DNA of 64,000 bases, taken from Candidatus Melainabacteria bacterium. Lineage in GTDB: Bacteria > Cyanobacteriota > Vampirovibrionia > 2-02-FULL-35-15. Where the stretch lies: contig JAHFBF010000003.1 in the NCBI GenBank assembly GCA_023250195.1, forward strand, positions 248,001-312,000. Reading direction: 5' to 3'. Numbering within the stretch: position 1 is the stretch's first letter; each line of letters starts with the position of its first letter. The notes below the pieces were generated by a model. It searched no databases and was not told the DNA's origin. It saw only the letters and a program-made list of their open reading frames with translations. A program made the translations under genes and the position numbers. Below, in pieces: positions 57,328 through 64,000 of the stretch.

Positions 57328-58275
57328 ATGAGTGTATTAGAAATTAAAAATCTGACAATATCATTCGACGGTAAAAAAGCTGTGGATAATTTGTCTTTGG
57401 AGCTGAATCAAAATGAAATTGTAGGTTTGGTTGGAGAGTCAGGTTGTGGTAAATCATTAACTGCATTTTCAATACTGGGGATTACTCCCCCTAATAGCAA
57501 TTTAGAAGGACAAATACTTTATAAAGAGCAGGATCTTCTGAAATTAGATGATGAGTCTAAACGAAAAATAAGAGGCAATAAAATATCACTAATTCCGCAG
57601 GACCCGCTATCAGCTTTAAATCCGGTTTTTACAGTAGGTGAACAAATCTCTGAGGTTTTGGAAGCTCATAAGAAACTTCCTTATCTTGAAGCAGTAAAAA
57701 TATCTAAAGCGGCCCTTGAGAGTGTAAATATTCCTAATCCTGCACAGAGATTAAAAGATTATCCGTATCAATTTTCAGGAGGGATGAAACAAAGGGTTCT
57801 GATTGCAATGGCACTTGTTAATGAACCTGATCTATTAATTGCAGATGAGCCAACTACTGCACTGGATGTAACGATACAACTACAGATTCTGGAAATAATG
57901 AAAGACTTAAAGAAGAAGGGGAAAGCAGTTTTACTTATAACTCATGATCTTGGTGTTGTTTCTGAAGTTTGTGATCGTGTTTATGTTATGTATTCGGGGA
58001 ATATTGTTGAAGCTGCTTCCACAAAAGAAATTTTTACAAATCCAAAGCATCCTTACACTATTGGGTTGTTAAACTCTCTTCCGGGTGAAAATAAAAAGAA
58101 TCTTTTACCAATTAAAGGACAACCTCCGAGCATTGACTCGATTCCCTCAGGATGTGCTTTTCACCCACGTTGTGATTTTGTTATGGATAGGTGTAAAAGT
58201 AAAATTCCTGAACTCTATGAAATTAAATCAACAAAAGAACATAAGAGCAGATGTTTTTTGGAAGTTGATAATTGA
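57328..58275 (+). CDS. Dipeptide/oligopeptide ABC transporter ATP-binding protein (DppD/OppD family)
   Basis: The 315-residue protein has Walker A GESGCGKSLTAF (about 35-46), signature FSGGMKQRVLIAMAL, Walker B LLIADEPTTALDVT and H-loop LITHDLGVV. The C-terminal oligopeptide-type extension has GCAFHPRCDFVMDRCKSK, whose Cys residues bind an iron-sulphur cluster in relatives. It powers peptide or nickel import. No permease, binding protein or DppF partner is adjacent. TAAAAT lies 10 nt before the ATG. Confidence 0.88.
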   Translation: MSVLEIKNLTISFDGKKAVDNLSLELNQNEIVGLVGESGCGKSLTAFSILGITPPNSNLEGQILYKEQDLLKLDDESKRKIRGNKISLIPQDPLSALNPVFTVGEQISEVLEAHKKLPYLEAVKISKAALESVNIPNPAQRLKDYPYQFSGGMKQRVLIAMALVNEPDLLIADEPTTALDVTIQLQILEIMKDLKKKGKAVLLITHDLGVVSEVCDRVYVMYSGNIVEAASTKEIFTNPKHPYTIGLLNSLPGENKKNLLPIKGQPPSIDSIPSGCAFHPRCDFVMDRCKSKIPELYEIKSTKEHKSRCFLEVDN

Positions 58276-58324
58276 AAATTTGAAAAAATCCTTAATTGTC
58301 AATTTCTCAATTCTTAATTCTCAA

Positions 58325-59050
58325 TTAATGTTCTTCAGCGTGCTCGCTATGAGCCATTGCAGTGCCAATATAAACTGTAGTCAGCAGTGAAAATACAAGA
58401 GCCTGTATTAAACCTACAAAAAGCTCAAAAGCAAGTGCAAACATAGGTAAAACAAGTGCAACAAGGCCAAGGATGGAAGCTACCAGAACTTCACCGGCAA
58501 TAGTATTTGCAAAAAGTCGGAGAGATAAAGTTAGTGGTCTTATAAGCATATCCAGCCATTCAACAAAACCAAGAGGTTTGAAATAGTTCATTATGTAACC
58601 TAATCCGCCGTTCTTTACCCCGGCGGCCATGTATGTAATAAGAGAAATTAAAGCCATTCCACCAGTTACGTTTATGTCTGCCGCAGGTGAAGATCCCTCC
58701 CACTGTTCTCCATTATCAAGTGTTGGCCAAAAACTGAAAGCTTCGCCAATTTTCCATGGCATAAGACCAATCCAGTATGCAAAGATTGTAAAAATAAAAA
58801 TTCCACCAATTAGAGGAATAAAGCTTTTCCCTTTATTACCCGGGATTTGTGATGAGGTCAGTCCATTTATCAGGCCCCATAAAGTTTCTAAAAAAGTTTC
58901 TTTGAGTCCATATCCATCGATTTTTAAATTTCTTGTAAGAAAAAAAGAGAAAAATAATATTGTAGCCATAATTGCCCAGGAATAAACGAGTGTGTCCATG
59001 TGGACCTTTTGTCCTAATACTGCGCCTGTTAAATGAACTCCAAGAGACAT
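58325..59050 (-). CDS. atpB: ATP synthase F0 subunit a
   Basis: The 241-residue membrane protein carries the subunit a signature RPLTLSLRLFANTIAGEVLV (about 166-185), containing the essential Arg facing the c-ring, and the final helix region FVGLIQALVFSLLTTVYIG. It ends with a His/Glu-rich tail. With AtpZ and AtpI upstream it forms the start of an ATP synthase cluster; subunit c and the rest are not in the window. It lies 28 nt after atpI. Confidence 0.93.
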   Translation of the reverse strand: MSLGVHLTGAVLGQKVHMDTLVYSWAIMATILFFSFFLTRNLKIDGYGLKETFLETLWGLINGLTSSQIPGNKGKSFIPLIGGIFIFTIFAYWIGLMPWKIGEAFSFWPTLDNGEQWEGSSPAADINVTGGMALISLITYMAAGVKNGGLGYIMNYFKPLGFVEWLDMLIRPLTLSLRLFANTIAGEVLVASILGLVALVLPMFALAFELFVGLIQALVFSLLTTVYIGTAMAHSEHAEEH

Positions 59051-59078
59051 TTGCTTTAATTTCCTTTTTCTTTTCTAA

Positions 59079-59447
59079 TCACTGATCTCTGATTTCTGAC
59101 TTTGCGTATTGCAACATGATTAGAATATATATAAGTATGCCAAATGCAAAACCAATAAATAATGCTATCAGATTAGGGTGTAGCTTGTGAACGAGTATTG
59201 CGCACAATGATCCAATTACAATTAGTCTTATAGGAAAGCCAAATAGTGACATAAACTTATTCTGACTGGATAATTTGACCAGCTGTATAAAAGAAAACAA
59301 AGTTATTCCACTAATTAAAAAACCACTAAAAGCAGTATATTCCTTATAAAAAAAATAAAAAAGACTAATTGTCCCAAGAAAAAAGATTTGTAAAAAAGAT
59401 ATCTTGTTTAGTGTGTAATTAATATTGTTATTTATTTTGATCTTCAT
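59079..59447 (-). CDS. atpI: AtpI-like protein (ATP synthase subunit I family), repeat-derived tail
   Basis: I start at ATG 59447 (MKIKINNNINYTLNK) because AAGG lies 5 nt before it and it overlaps atpZ by only 20 nt; an ATG at 59486 is also in frame. The 122-residue protein has four hydrophobic helices (about 15-36, 40-58, 67-83, 90-112), as expected for AtpI, which helps c-ring assembly. The C-terminal residues KSEIRDQ are translated from the TCTGATC repeat family, so the original end was apparently replaced. Confidence 0.65.
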   Translation of the reverse strand: MKIKINNNINYTLNKISFLQIFFLGTISLFYFFYKEYTAFSGFLISGITLFSFIQLVKLSSQNKFMSLFGFPIRLIVIGSLCAILVHKLHPNLIALFIGFAFGILIYILIMLQYAKSEIRDQ

Positions 59448-59652
59448 TGCTGCCTTCATTTTTTGATGTGTCTTTGTAAATCTCATTTGATTTTATAACC
59501 AGCCTGGTAAGTCCAAAAATTATTGCAGTTATTCCAAATAAAATTGAAAGTGCTGGTGTTGAATGGAAGATTTTGTCTAAGTAGTTGCCAAATGTAGCAG
59601 CTAACGCTGTAAGAACAAAAACACTAAAAATTAAGTCATATAAGAGTCTCAT
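59428..59652 (-). CDS. atpZ: AtpZ-like small membrane protein
   Basis: The 74-residue protein has two membrane helices (LLYDLIFSVFVLTALAATFG and ILFGITAIIFGLTRLVI) and a charged tail, the usual form of AtpZ proteins that precede atpI-atpB. TATAAT lies 6 nt before the ATG on the minus strand, so a leaderless transcript is predicted for the operon. Confidence 0.7.
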   Translation of the reverse strand: MRLLYDLIFSVFVLTALAATFGNYLDKIFHSTPALSILFGITAIIFGLTRLVIKSNEIYKDTSKNEGSNEDQNK

Positions 59653-59658
59653 GGGAAC

Positions 59659-59664
59659 ATTATA
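59659..59664 (-). promoter_or_regulatory. -10 box (TATAAT) of the atpZ-atpI-atpB operon, leaderless-type
   Basis: The perfect hexamer on the minus strand is followed by 6 nt and the atpZ ATG. Confidence 0.6.
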
Positions 59665-59717
59665 GCTATAACGACTTAGTATACGGTAATTGACCAGATG
59701 AGATGTTTAACATAGAA

Positions 59718-59747
59718 AGGTTTTGTTCAACTTGTTTGACAAAACCT
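59718..59747 (+). ncRNA. Hairpin family Hx, copy d
   Basis: Outer stem AGGT/ACCT, TTTGT, inner stem TCA/TGA, loop ACTTGTT, then C and AAA. The inner stem differs at all positions from copies a-c yet pairs perfectly. Confidence 0.45.
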
Positions 59748-59788
59748 GAATAATGAAACATTAGACATACCAGAAAGACTTTGCAAAG

Positions 59789-59892
59789 CAACACAATTTT
59801 CTACGCAGCGAAGCTTAAAATATAAAGCTTATTGTTAATATTTTAAGCGAGCAAATTCAAAGCGCGTAGCGCTTTATTAGAAAATTGTGTTG
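59789..59892 (+). repeat. Nested inverted repeats upstream of the TPR gene
   Basis: Outer arms of 14 bp (CAACACAATTTTCT at 59789-59802, AGAAAATTGTGTTG at 59879-59892) enclose inner 11-bp arms (GCTTAAAATAT at 59813-59823, ATATTTTAAGC at 59838-59848). The 277-bp gap between atpZ and the TPR gene consists mainly of this and hairpin Hx copy d. Confidence 0.8.
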
Positions 59893-59929
59893 CGGAGTAG
59901 ATACTAATAGCTTAAAATAGTTAATTGAA

Positions 59930-61729
59930 ATGCTTAAAAGATATATAATTTCTGCTGTTGTTATTTCCTCCTTTGTTGTTGGAAATTTATTTGTACTTGC
60001 TCAAGAAGATTATGAGCCAAATGCAGGTGTGGCTAAACTTGTAAATGAGGGTGTTCGTTTACACAAAAACAAGGATTTTGTGGGGGCCTTAAAAACATTT
60101 GAAGAAGCACTTTCTCTAGAACCCAATAATGTAATTGTCAGGCAGAATATAAGCATTGCTCATAATAACTATGGAAAATTTCTTGTTGAAAGAACTGATT
60201 TTGAAAAAGCTTTAAGGGAATTCAGACTTGCAATTTATTTTGATCCGGCAAATAAAACAGCAGATTCAAATCTTGATGCACTCTTAAATGAGAAAGGAGT
60301 TAAAGCAAGCGCTCCTCAGACCAGAGTACAGCTTGGTGACAAATTAAGAGCAGATGCAAATTTTGAACTTGCCCTTGTTGAATATCAGAAAGCACTGACA
60401 CTCTCTACGACTCCGGATCAGAATATTTTTATAAGTATCGGAGATATTTATTACATCTTATATTTAAGAGAGGGTCAAAATACGAATGATATTAATAAAG
60501 CTGTTGATTATTACAAAAAAGCACTTGAAATTAAAGAGACTGCAGCGGCTCATATTAAAGTTGGTGATGGACTGTTAGCGCTGAAAGATATTATTACTGC
60601 AATTGATCACTATAAAAAGGCAGTTCAGCTTGAGCCAAATTTAGAAGATGCACTTACTGCAAATGTTAGGGGTTGGAATGAAGCTGTAAGGCTTGCTCCG
60701 CTGGTTGCTGAAAATCATATAGGTCTGGCTATAGCACTCCAGGCTAAAAAAGATTTTGTAAACGCTGAAGAGGAATATAATCAAGCTTTGAAGCTTGACC
60801 CTAATAATGAAATTGCACAGCGTGGATTGCAGTCTCTTCAGCAGGACAAACTGAGACTACAAGCATCTAAGCTTGTGGAAGTTGGTTTAAAACTCCAACT
60901 TGAAGGAAAATATAGTGAAGCTATTAATCAATATGTAAAAGCTGTAGAATTAAGTCCAAATGATTCAAAGCTTCACTATAATATTGGAACTGCATTTCAG
61001 GCTACAGATGATTTTGAACATGCTGAAAAAGCATATAAAAAGTCACTGGAGATTGATCCAAATAATGAAAAAACAAAAGCTGCTCTGGATCTTCTTGTAA
61101 AGCAGGTTAATGATAAAAAAGTAAAAGAGCTTTCTGTCCGTGCTGTTGAACTTCAAAATTCAAACAACTATCAGGAAGCAATTATTACTTATCTTGCAGC
61201 TCTTTCAATTAATCCACATGATCCATCTCTTTATTACAATCTTGGAACTGCATATCAAGCATCAAGTGATTTAAACAATGCCCAAATCCAGTATCAGAAA
61301 GCTCTTGAGCTGGATAAAACAAATCAGACTTATATTAATGTTATAAAATCTCTTAAATCTGATCTTGCAGCTCCATTTATTCAAAGTGCAGTTAACAAAC
61401 AATCTGCAAATGATCTCCCTGGTGCAATAGGTGATTATTTGAAAGCTATTGAACTGATTCCTGATGATGCACAGACCTACTTTAATTTAGGAACTGCTTA
61501 TCAGGCAAGTAAACAAACTGATGAGGCTATAAAATCATATCAAAAAGCAATTGAGATTGATTCTAAGGGGCAATCTGATGCTTTATTCTTTTTAGCAACT
61601 CTTTATGAAGAGAAAAAGAACAATAAAACTGCAATTGAAAATTACCAAAAATATATTCAGCTGGCTCCAACCGGTCAATATGTTAAAGATGCAAAAGAGC
61701 GGATGGCTTACTTGAAGACACTAAAGTAG
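59930..61729 (+). CDS. Exported protein of TPR repeats
   Basis: The 599-residue protein has a signal peptide (YIISAVVISSFVVGNLFVLA, 4-24) and then about a dozen TPR units, for example GALKTFEEALSLEPNNVIVR, YNIGTAFQATDDFEHAEKAY and YFNLGTAYQASKQTDEAIKS, spaced by 34 residues with some irregular linkers. It is expected in the periplasm as a scaffold. The substrate is unknown. TAAAAT ends 11 nt before the ATG. Its stop codon lies inside a GTAGGCG palindrome. Confidence 0.85.
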   Translation: MLKRYIISAVVISSFVVGNLFVLAQEDYEPNAGVAKLVNEGVRLHKNKDFVGALKTFEEALSLEPNNVIVRQNISIAHNNYGKFLVERTDFEKALREFRLAIYFDPANKTADSNLDALLNEKGVKASAPQTRVQLGDKLRADANFELALVEYQKALTLSTTPDQNIFISIGDIYYILYLREGQNTNDINKAVDYYKKALEIKETAAAHIKVGDGLLALKDIITAIDHYKKAVQLEPNLEDALTANVRGWNEAVRLAPLVAENHIGLAIALQAKKDFVNAEEEYNQALKLDPNNEIAQRGLQSLQQDKLRLQASKLVEVGLKLQLEGKYSEAINQYVKAVELSPNDSKLHYNIGTAFQATDDFEHAEKAYKKSLEIDPNNEKTKAALDLLVKQVNDKKVKELSVRAVELQNSNNYQEAIITYLAALSINPHDPSLYYNLGTAYQASSDLNNAQIQYQKALELDKTNQTYINVIKSLKSDLAAPFIQSAVNKQSANDLPGAIGDYLKAIELIPDDAQTYFNLGTAYQASKQTDEAIKSYQKAIEIDSKGQSDALFFLATLYEEKKNNKTAIENYQKYIQLAPTGQYVKDAKERMAYLKTLK

Positions 61730-61753
61730 GCGGAGGTCGCGACCTGCGCCTAC
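61726..61753. repeat. GTAGGCG...CGCCTAC palindrome at the TPR stop codon
   Basis: A 28-bp palindrome (centre AGGTCGCGACCT, one mismatched pair) supplies the TAG stop of the TPR gene and ends 6 bp before the ispG -10 box. Confidence 0.85.
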
Positions 61754-61759
61754 TGTTGA

Positions 61760-61765
61760 TATAAT
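61760..61765 (+). promoter_or_regulatory. -10 box (TATAAT) of ispG, leaderless-type
   Basis: TATAAT ends 7 nt before the ATG at 61773. An earlier in-frame ATG (61764) overlaps the hexamer itself and would lie upstream of the transcript start. Confidence 0.6.
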
Positions 61766-61772
61766 GGTTTTT

Positions 61773-62885
61773 ATGACTTATCTTGTATCAAATCCCAAAT
61801 ATAAAAGAAGAAAGTCCAAAACATTATTAATTGGTTCTGTTCTGATTGGTGGCGATGCTCCTATTGTTATTCAATCAATGACTACAACTGATACCAGGGA
61901 TGTCACTGCGACTTTAAACCAAATAAAAGCACTTGCAGATGCAGGATGTGACATAGTAAGGGTTGCTGTTCCGGATAAAGAAGCTGCAGGTAAGTTATCA
62001 GAAATAAAATCAAAATCACCTGTTCCGTTAGTTGCAGATATTCACTTTGATTGGAGGTTAGCACTGGAGGCTATTAAGCAGGGTGTTGATGCTCTTCGTT
62101 TAAACCCGGGCAATATTGGTGAGCATTCACGGGTAAAAGAAGTAGTTAAGGCAGCTAAAGAAAGAAAGATTCCCATAAGAATAGGTGTTAATGCAGGCTC
62201 TCTTGATGCAAAATGGGGTGCTATTTATGGTGCTGATCGTGTTCATGAAGCAATGGTAGCAAGTGCGCTTGAACATGTGAAGATTTTGGAAGATCTGGAT
62301 TTTGATTTAATAAAGATTTCTTTGAAAGCTTCAGATGTACCTGTAATGTTAGAAGCATATCGTCTTATGGCTGACAAAGTAAATTATCCACTTCATCTGG
62401 GTGTTACAGAAGCAGGAACTCCAAAAGGCGGGACAATAAAATCATGTGTTGGAATTGGTTCTCTCCTTTCAGAAGGGATAGGGGATACTATTAGAGTTTC
62501 TCTGACGGGGGATCCAACAGTTGAGGTGGAAGTAGCCAAAGGGATTTTAAAATCACTTGGACTTAGAATTGAAGGATTAAATTTAGTTAGTTGCCCAAGT
62601 TGTGGACGAATGGAATTAAATGGTTTTGAAAATATGGCAAAAACAATTGAAGAAAAATTAAAAGATTTAAAGATGCCAATAACTGTTGCAGTTATGGGAT
62701 GTGTAGTTAATGGACCGGGTGAGTCTAAAGCTGCAGATATAGGTATTGCCGGAGGGAATGGAAAAGGTGTAATTTATAAAAAAGGTGAGGTTTTTAAGGT
62801 ATTACCTGAAGAGCAATTATTGGATGCATTGTTAAAAGAAATTGATAATATGGTAAATGAAAAGACTGAAGCTGTATTACGTTGA
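61773..62885 (+). CDS. ispG: 4-hydroxy-3-methylbut-2-en-1-yl diphosphate synthase
   Basis: I start at ATG 61773, giving 370 residues, because the upstream ATG lies inside the -10 box. IspG motifs: VIQSMTTTDTRDVTATLNQI, RLNPGNIG, RIGVNAGSLD, and the three Cys that hold the 4Fe-4S cluster in SCPSCGR (two) and MGCVVNGPGES (one). It converts MEcPP to HMBPP in the MEP isoprenoid pathway. It is the compact bacterial form without the plant-type insert. Confidence 0.94.
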   Translation: MTYLVSNPKYKRRKSKTLLIGSVLIGGDAPIVIQSMTTTDTRDVTATLNQIKALADAGCDIVRVAVPDKEAAGKLSEIKSKSPVPLVADIHFDWRLALEAIKQGVDALRLNPGNIGEHSRVKEVVKAAKERKIPIRIGVNAGSLDAKWGAIYGADRVHEAMVASALEHVKILEDLDFDLIKISLKASDVPVMLEAYRLMADKVNYPLHLGVTEAGTPKGGTIKSCVGIGSLLSEGIGDTIRVSLTGDPTVEVEVAKGILKSLGLRIEGLNLVSCPSCGRMELNGFENMAKTIEEKLKDLKMPITVAVMGCVVNGPGESKAADIGIAGGNGKGVIYKKGEVFKVLPEEQLLDALLKEIDNMVNEKTEAVLR

Positions 62886-62926
62886 AATATTTAGATTTAT
62901 TAGTTATTATTAATTTCCCTAAGCGA

Positions 62927-62994
62927 AGAATGTTCCGATGAGGAATATTCTGAGCGTTGAAAAGAAGAGCAAAAATTTAAGCCTAAATTTTTGC
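62927..62994 (+). ncRNA. Two hairpins in the rpmE leader
   Basis: Hairpin 1 has arms AGAATGTTCC / GGAATATTCT (62927-62951, one wobble). Hairpin 2 has perfect 11-bp arms GCAAAAATTTA / TAAATTTTTGC (62969-62994), ending 10 nt before the rpmE ATG. They could form a regulatory leader for L31 or be dispersed repeats. Confidence 0.45.
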
Positions 62995-63004
62995 AAATAC
63001 AAAA

Positions 63005-63211
63005 ATGAAAGAAAAAACTCATCCGGAATATCACAAAATAGTAGCTACATGCATATGTGGTAATGAAATAGAAATTGGTTCTACAAAACCTGAGCTCAGG
63101 GTAGAAATTTGTAGTGCCTGTCATCCTTTTTATACAGGAACACAAAAAATTCTTGATGCTGAAGGACGCGTAGACAGGTTCCAAAAACGTTACGGTAAGA
63201 AGAATAAATAA
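63005..63211 (+). CDS. rpmE: Large-subunit ribosomal protein bL31, zinc-binding form
   Basis: This 68-residue protein has the zinc form of bL31: Cys residues in [18 protein letters not shown] (about 17-34) and [15 protein letters not shown] (about 37-51), then [12 protein letters not shown]. Zinc-containing L31 is commonly replaced by a Cys-less paralogue under zinc limitation. Two hairpins occupy the leader. Confidence 0.93.
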   Translation: MKEKTHPEYHKIVATCICGNEIEIGSTKPELRVEICSACHPFYTGTQKILDAEGRVDRFQKRYGKKNK

Positions 63212-63220
63212 TTTTCGTTT

Positions 63221-63309
63221 TCACTGTATAAAGCATTTGTCCGATTTATTCGGTAAATGCTGTCCAGTGAAAGGAGTTGACCGAAGGAAGCTCCAGCTTG
63301 TCTGGAGCT
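63221..63309 (+). ncRNA. Hairpin family Hx copy c plus second hairpin in the grx leader
   Basis: Copy c (63232-63261) has stem AGCA/TGCT, TTTGT, inner stem CCG/CGG, loop ATTTATT, then T and AAA. An outer TCACTG/CAGTGA pair adds to it (63221-63270). GACCGAAGG leads to a second hairpin AGCTCCAG/CTGGAGCT (63289-63309), 9 nt before the grx ATG. The rng leader has the same order. Confidence 0.45.
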
Positions 63310-63318
63310 AAATAAAAA

Positions 63319-63588
63319 ATGATTCAAAAAGTTAGTGTTGAAATATATACATGGGACCATTGTCCTTATTGCCAAAAGGTTATTGAACTATTTGAGAAGA
63401 AAGAGGTTAAATACACTCGATACAGAATTGATGGTGATGAATCTGCCAGAGAAAAAATGGCAGTAAGAGCCAGTGGAAGAAGGAGTGTCCCGCAGGTGTT
63501 TATTGATGGAAAGCATGTTGGTGGTTGTGATGATACCAACGCTATGGATGCAAAAGGTGAGCTGGACAGGCTTATCTTTGAAAAGTAA
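63319..63588 (+). CDS. grxC: Glutaredoxin 3 family (GrxC-like)
   Basis: The 89-residue protein has the dithiol site CPYC (about 13-16) in YTWDHCPYCQKVIELF, the cis-Pro loop RRSVPQVFIDGKHVGGCDDT and a helical end. It reduces disulphides with glutathione in the cytoplasm, consistent with gshB at 44 kb. It ends 6 nt before rsmA. Confidence 0.92.
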   Translation: MIQKVSVEIYTWDHCPYCQKVIELFEKKEVKYTRYRIDGDESAREKMAVRASGRRSVPQVFIDGKHVGGCDDTNAMDAKGELDRLIFEK

Positions 63589-63594
63589 GATCCG

Positions 63595-64000
63595 ATGAAA
63601 AAATCTTTCGGGCAGAATCTTTTAATTGACACAACTTTTTTGGAAAAGATTATAAAAGCAGTCAACTTGCAGCCTGATGATATTGTCGTTGAAATAGGCT
63701 CTGGCTCCGGGGTTTTAACTATTCTTCTGGCGAAACAGGTAAAAAAGGTTTTTGCTGTTGAGCCGGAAAGAGATATTTTAAAAAAATTAAAAGAAAACAT
63801 AAAGCAAAATAAGTTAACAAATGTAGAAATCGTTGAAAATAGTTTTTTAAAGGTTGACTTAGGCAAGTTATCAAATAAGCCATTTAAGGTTATTGGGAAT
63901 ATTCCTTATAATCTTACCTCTAAGATATTGCTTAAGTTATTTGGTGAGTTTGATTTCCCGGCAAGCCATTTGAAATATTTAAATGATGTATATCTTATGC
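63595..64000 (+). CDS. rsmA: 16S rRNA dimethyladenosine transferase, 5' part
   Basis: The 135 codons in the window start at ATG 63595 (MKKSFGQNLLIDTTFLEKII) and run off the right edge. The SAM-binding motif I is VVEIGSGSGVLTILL (about 32-46), FAVEPERDI follows, and the adenine-site motif IGNIPYNLTS is at about 101-110. It dimethylates two adenines at the 3' end of 16S rRNA. It follows the glutaredoxin gene by 6 nt, so the two are likely co-transcribed. Confidence 0.93.
   Translation, partial: MKKSFGQNLLIDTTFLEKIIKAVNLQPDDIVVEIGSGSGVLTILLAKQVKKVFAVEPERDILKKLKENIKQNKLTNVEIVENSFLKVDLGKLSNKPFKVIGNIPYNLTSKILLKLFGEFDFPASHLKYLNDVYLM

Overview
The window looks like an AT-rich (roughly one third GC, by eye) chromosomal segment of a Gram-negative-type bacterium. 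A cyanobacterial-lineage non-phototroph (Melainabacteria/Vampirovibrionia-like) would fit GshB plus glutaredoxin, a small class I cytochrome c, type IV pilus parts, a SigB/F/G-type sigma factor and GTAGGGGC...GCCCCTAC palindromes. That placement is inference: there is no rRNA, and no database could be searched.

Layout. 1-2.3 kb: the 5' part of murE, a RelE-like toxin-antitoxin pair, an MpaA-like M14 peptidase and a HicA/HicB pair. 2.6-15.6 kb: an accessory island of unrecognised proteins, mostly on the minus strand, arranged as tandem paralogue pairs (two small VFSGDA-box membrane-hairpin pairs, a Pro/Gly-rich pair, a second Pro/Gly-rich pair with one frameshifted member) plus singletons. Dispersed repeats and gene debris separate them. 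15.9-19.2 kb: serA, rplI, a cytochrome c and tmk. 19.2-25.3 kb: tRNA-Thr/Tyr/Thr, a secreted repeat protein, a large HD-domain membrane protein, tRNA-Glu and a small TPR protein. 25.3-30 kb: an operon mixing a sugar-type ABC ATPase and permease with a prepilin peptidase and a PilM-PilN fusion. 30-64 kb: housekeeping genes (bioF-like, ubiX, a radical SAM-DUF2344 protein, rng, folC, priA, accD-accA, gshB, mgtC, tRNA-Lys, ahcY, uvrC, rimO, queG, suhB-like, galE, sigma factor, dppD-like, atpZ-atpI-atpB, a TPR protein, ispG, rpmE, grx, start of rsmA).

Two expression styles are visible. Many housekeeping genes have a TATAAT or TAAAAT hexamer only 4-11 nt before the start codon, which predicts leaderless or nearly leaderless mRNAs; this decides several starts (ispG, suhB-like). 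Ten genes of the accessory island instead share another upstream signature, T(G/A)TCAA - 21 to 23 nt - TATA, followed by a 28-56 nt leader, often with a Shine-Dalgarno-like sequence. The island therefore looks like a co-regulated set of proteins that lack Sec signals but often carry hydrophobic hairpins. This is the best candidate here for an undescribed system.

The genome is also full of short dispersed repeats. Several sit in frame inside conserved genes (rimO twice, queG, ubiX, priA, the radical SAM gene, the end of atpI). A family of four hairpins shows apparent base-pair covariation, and CTGATTCT-type repeats precede all three tRNA loci.
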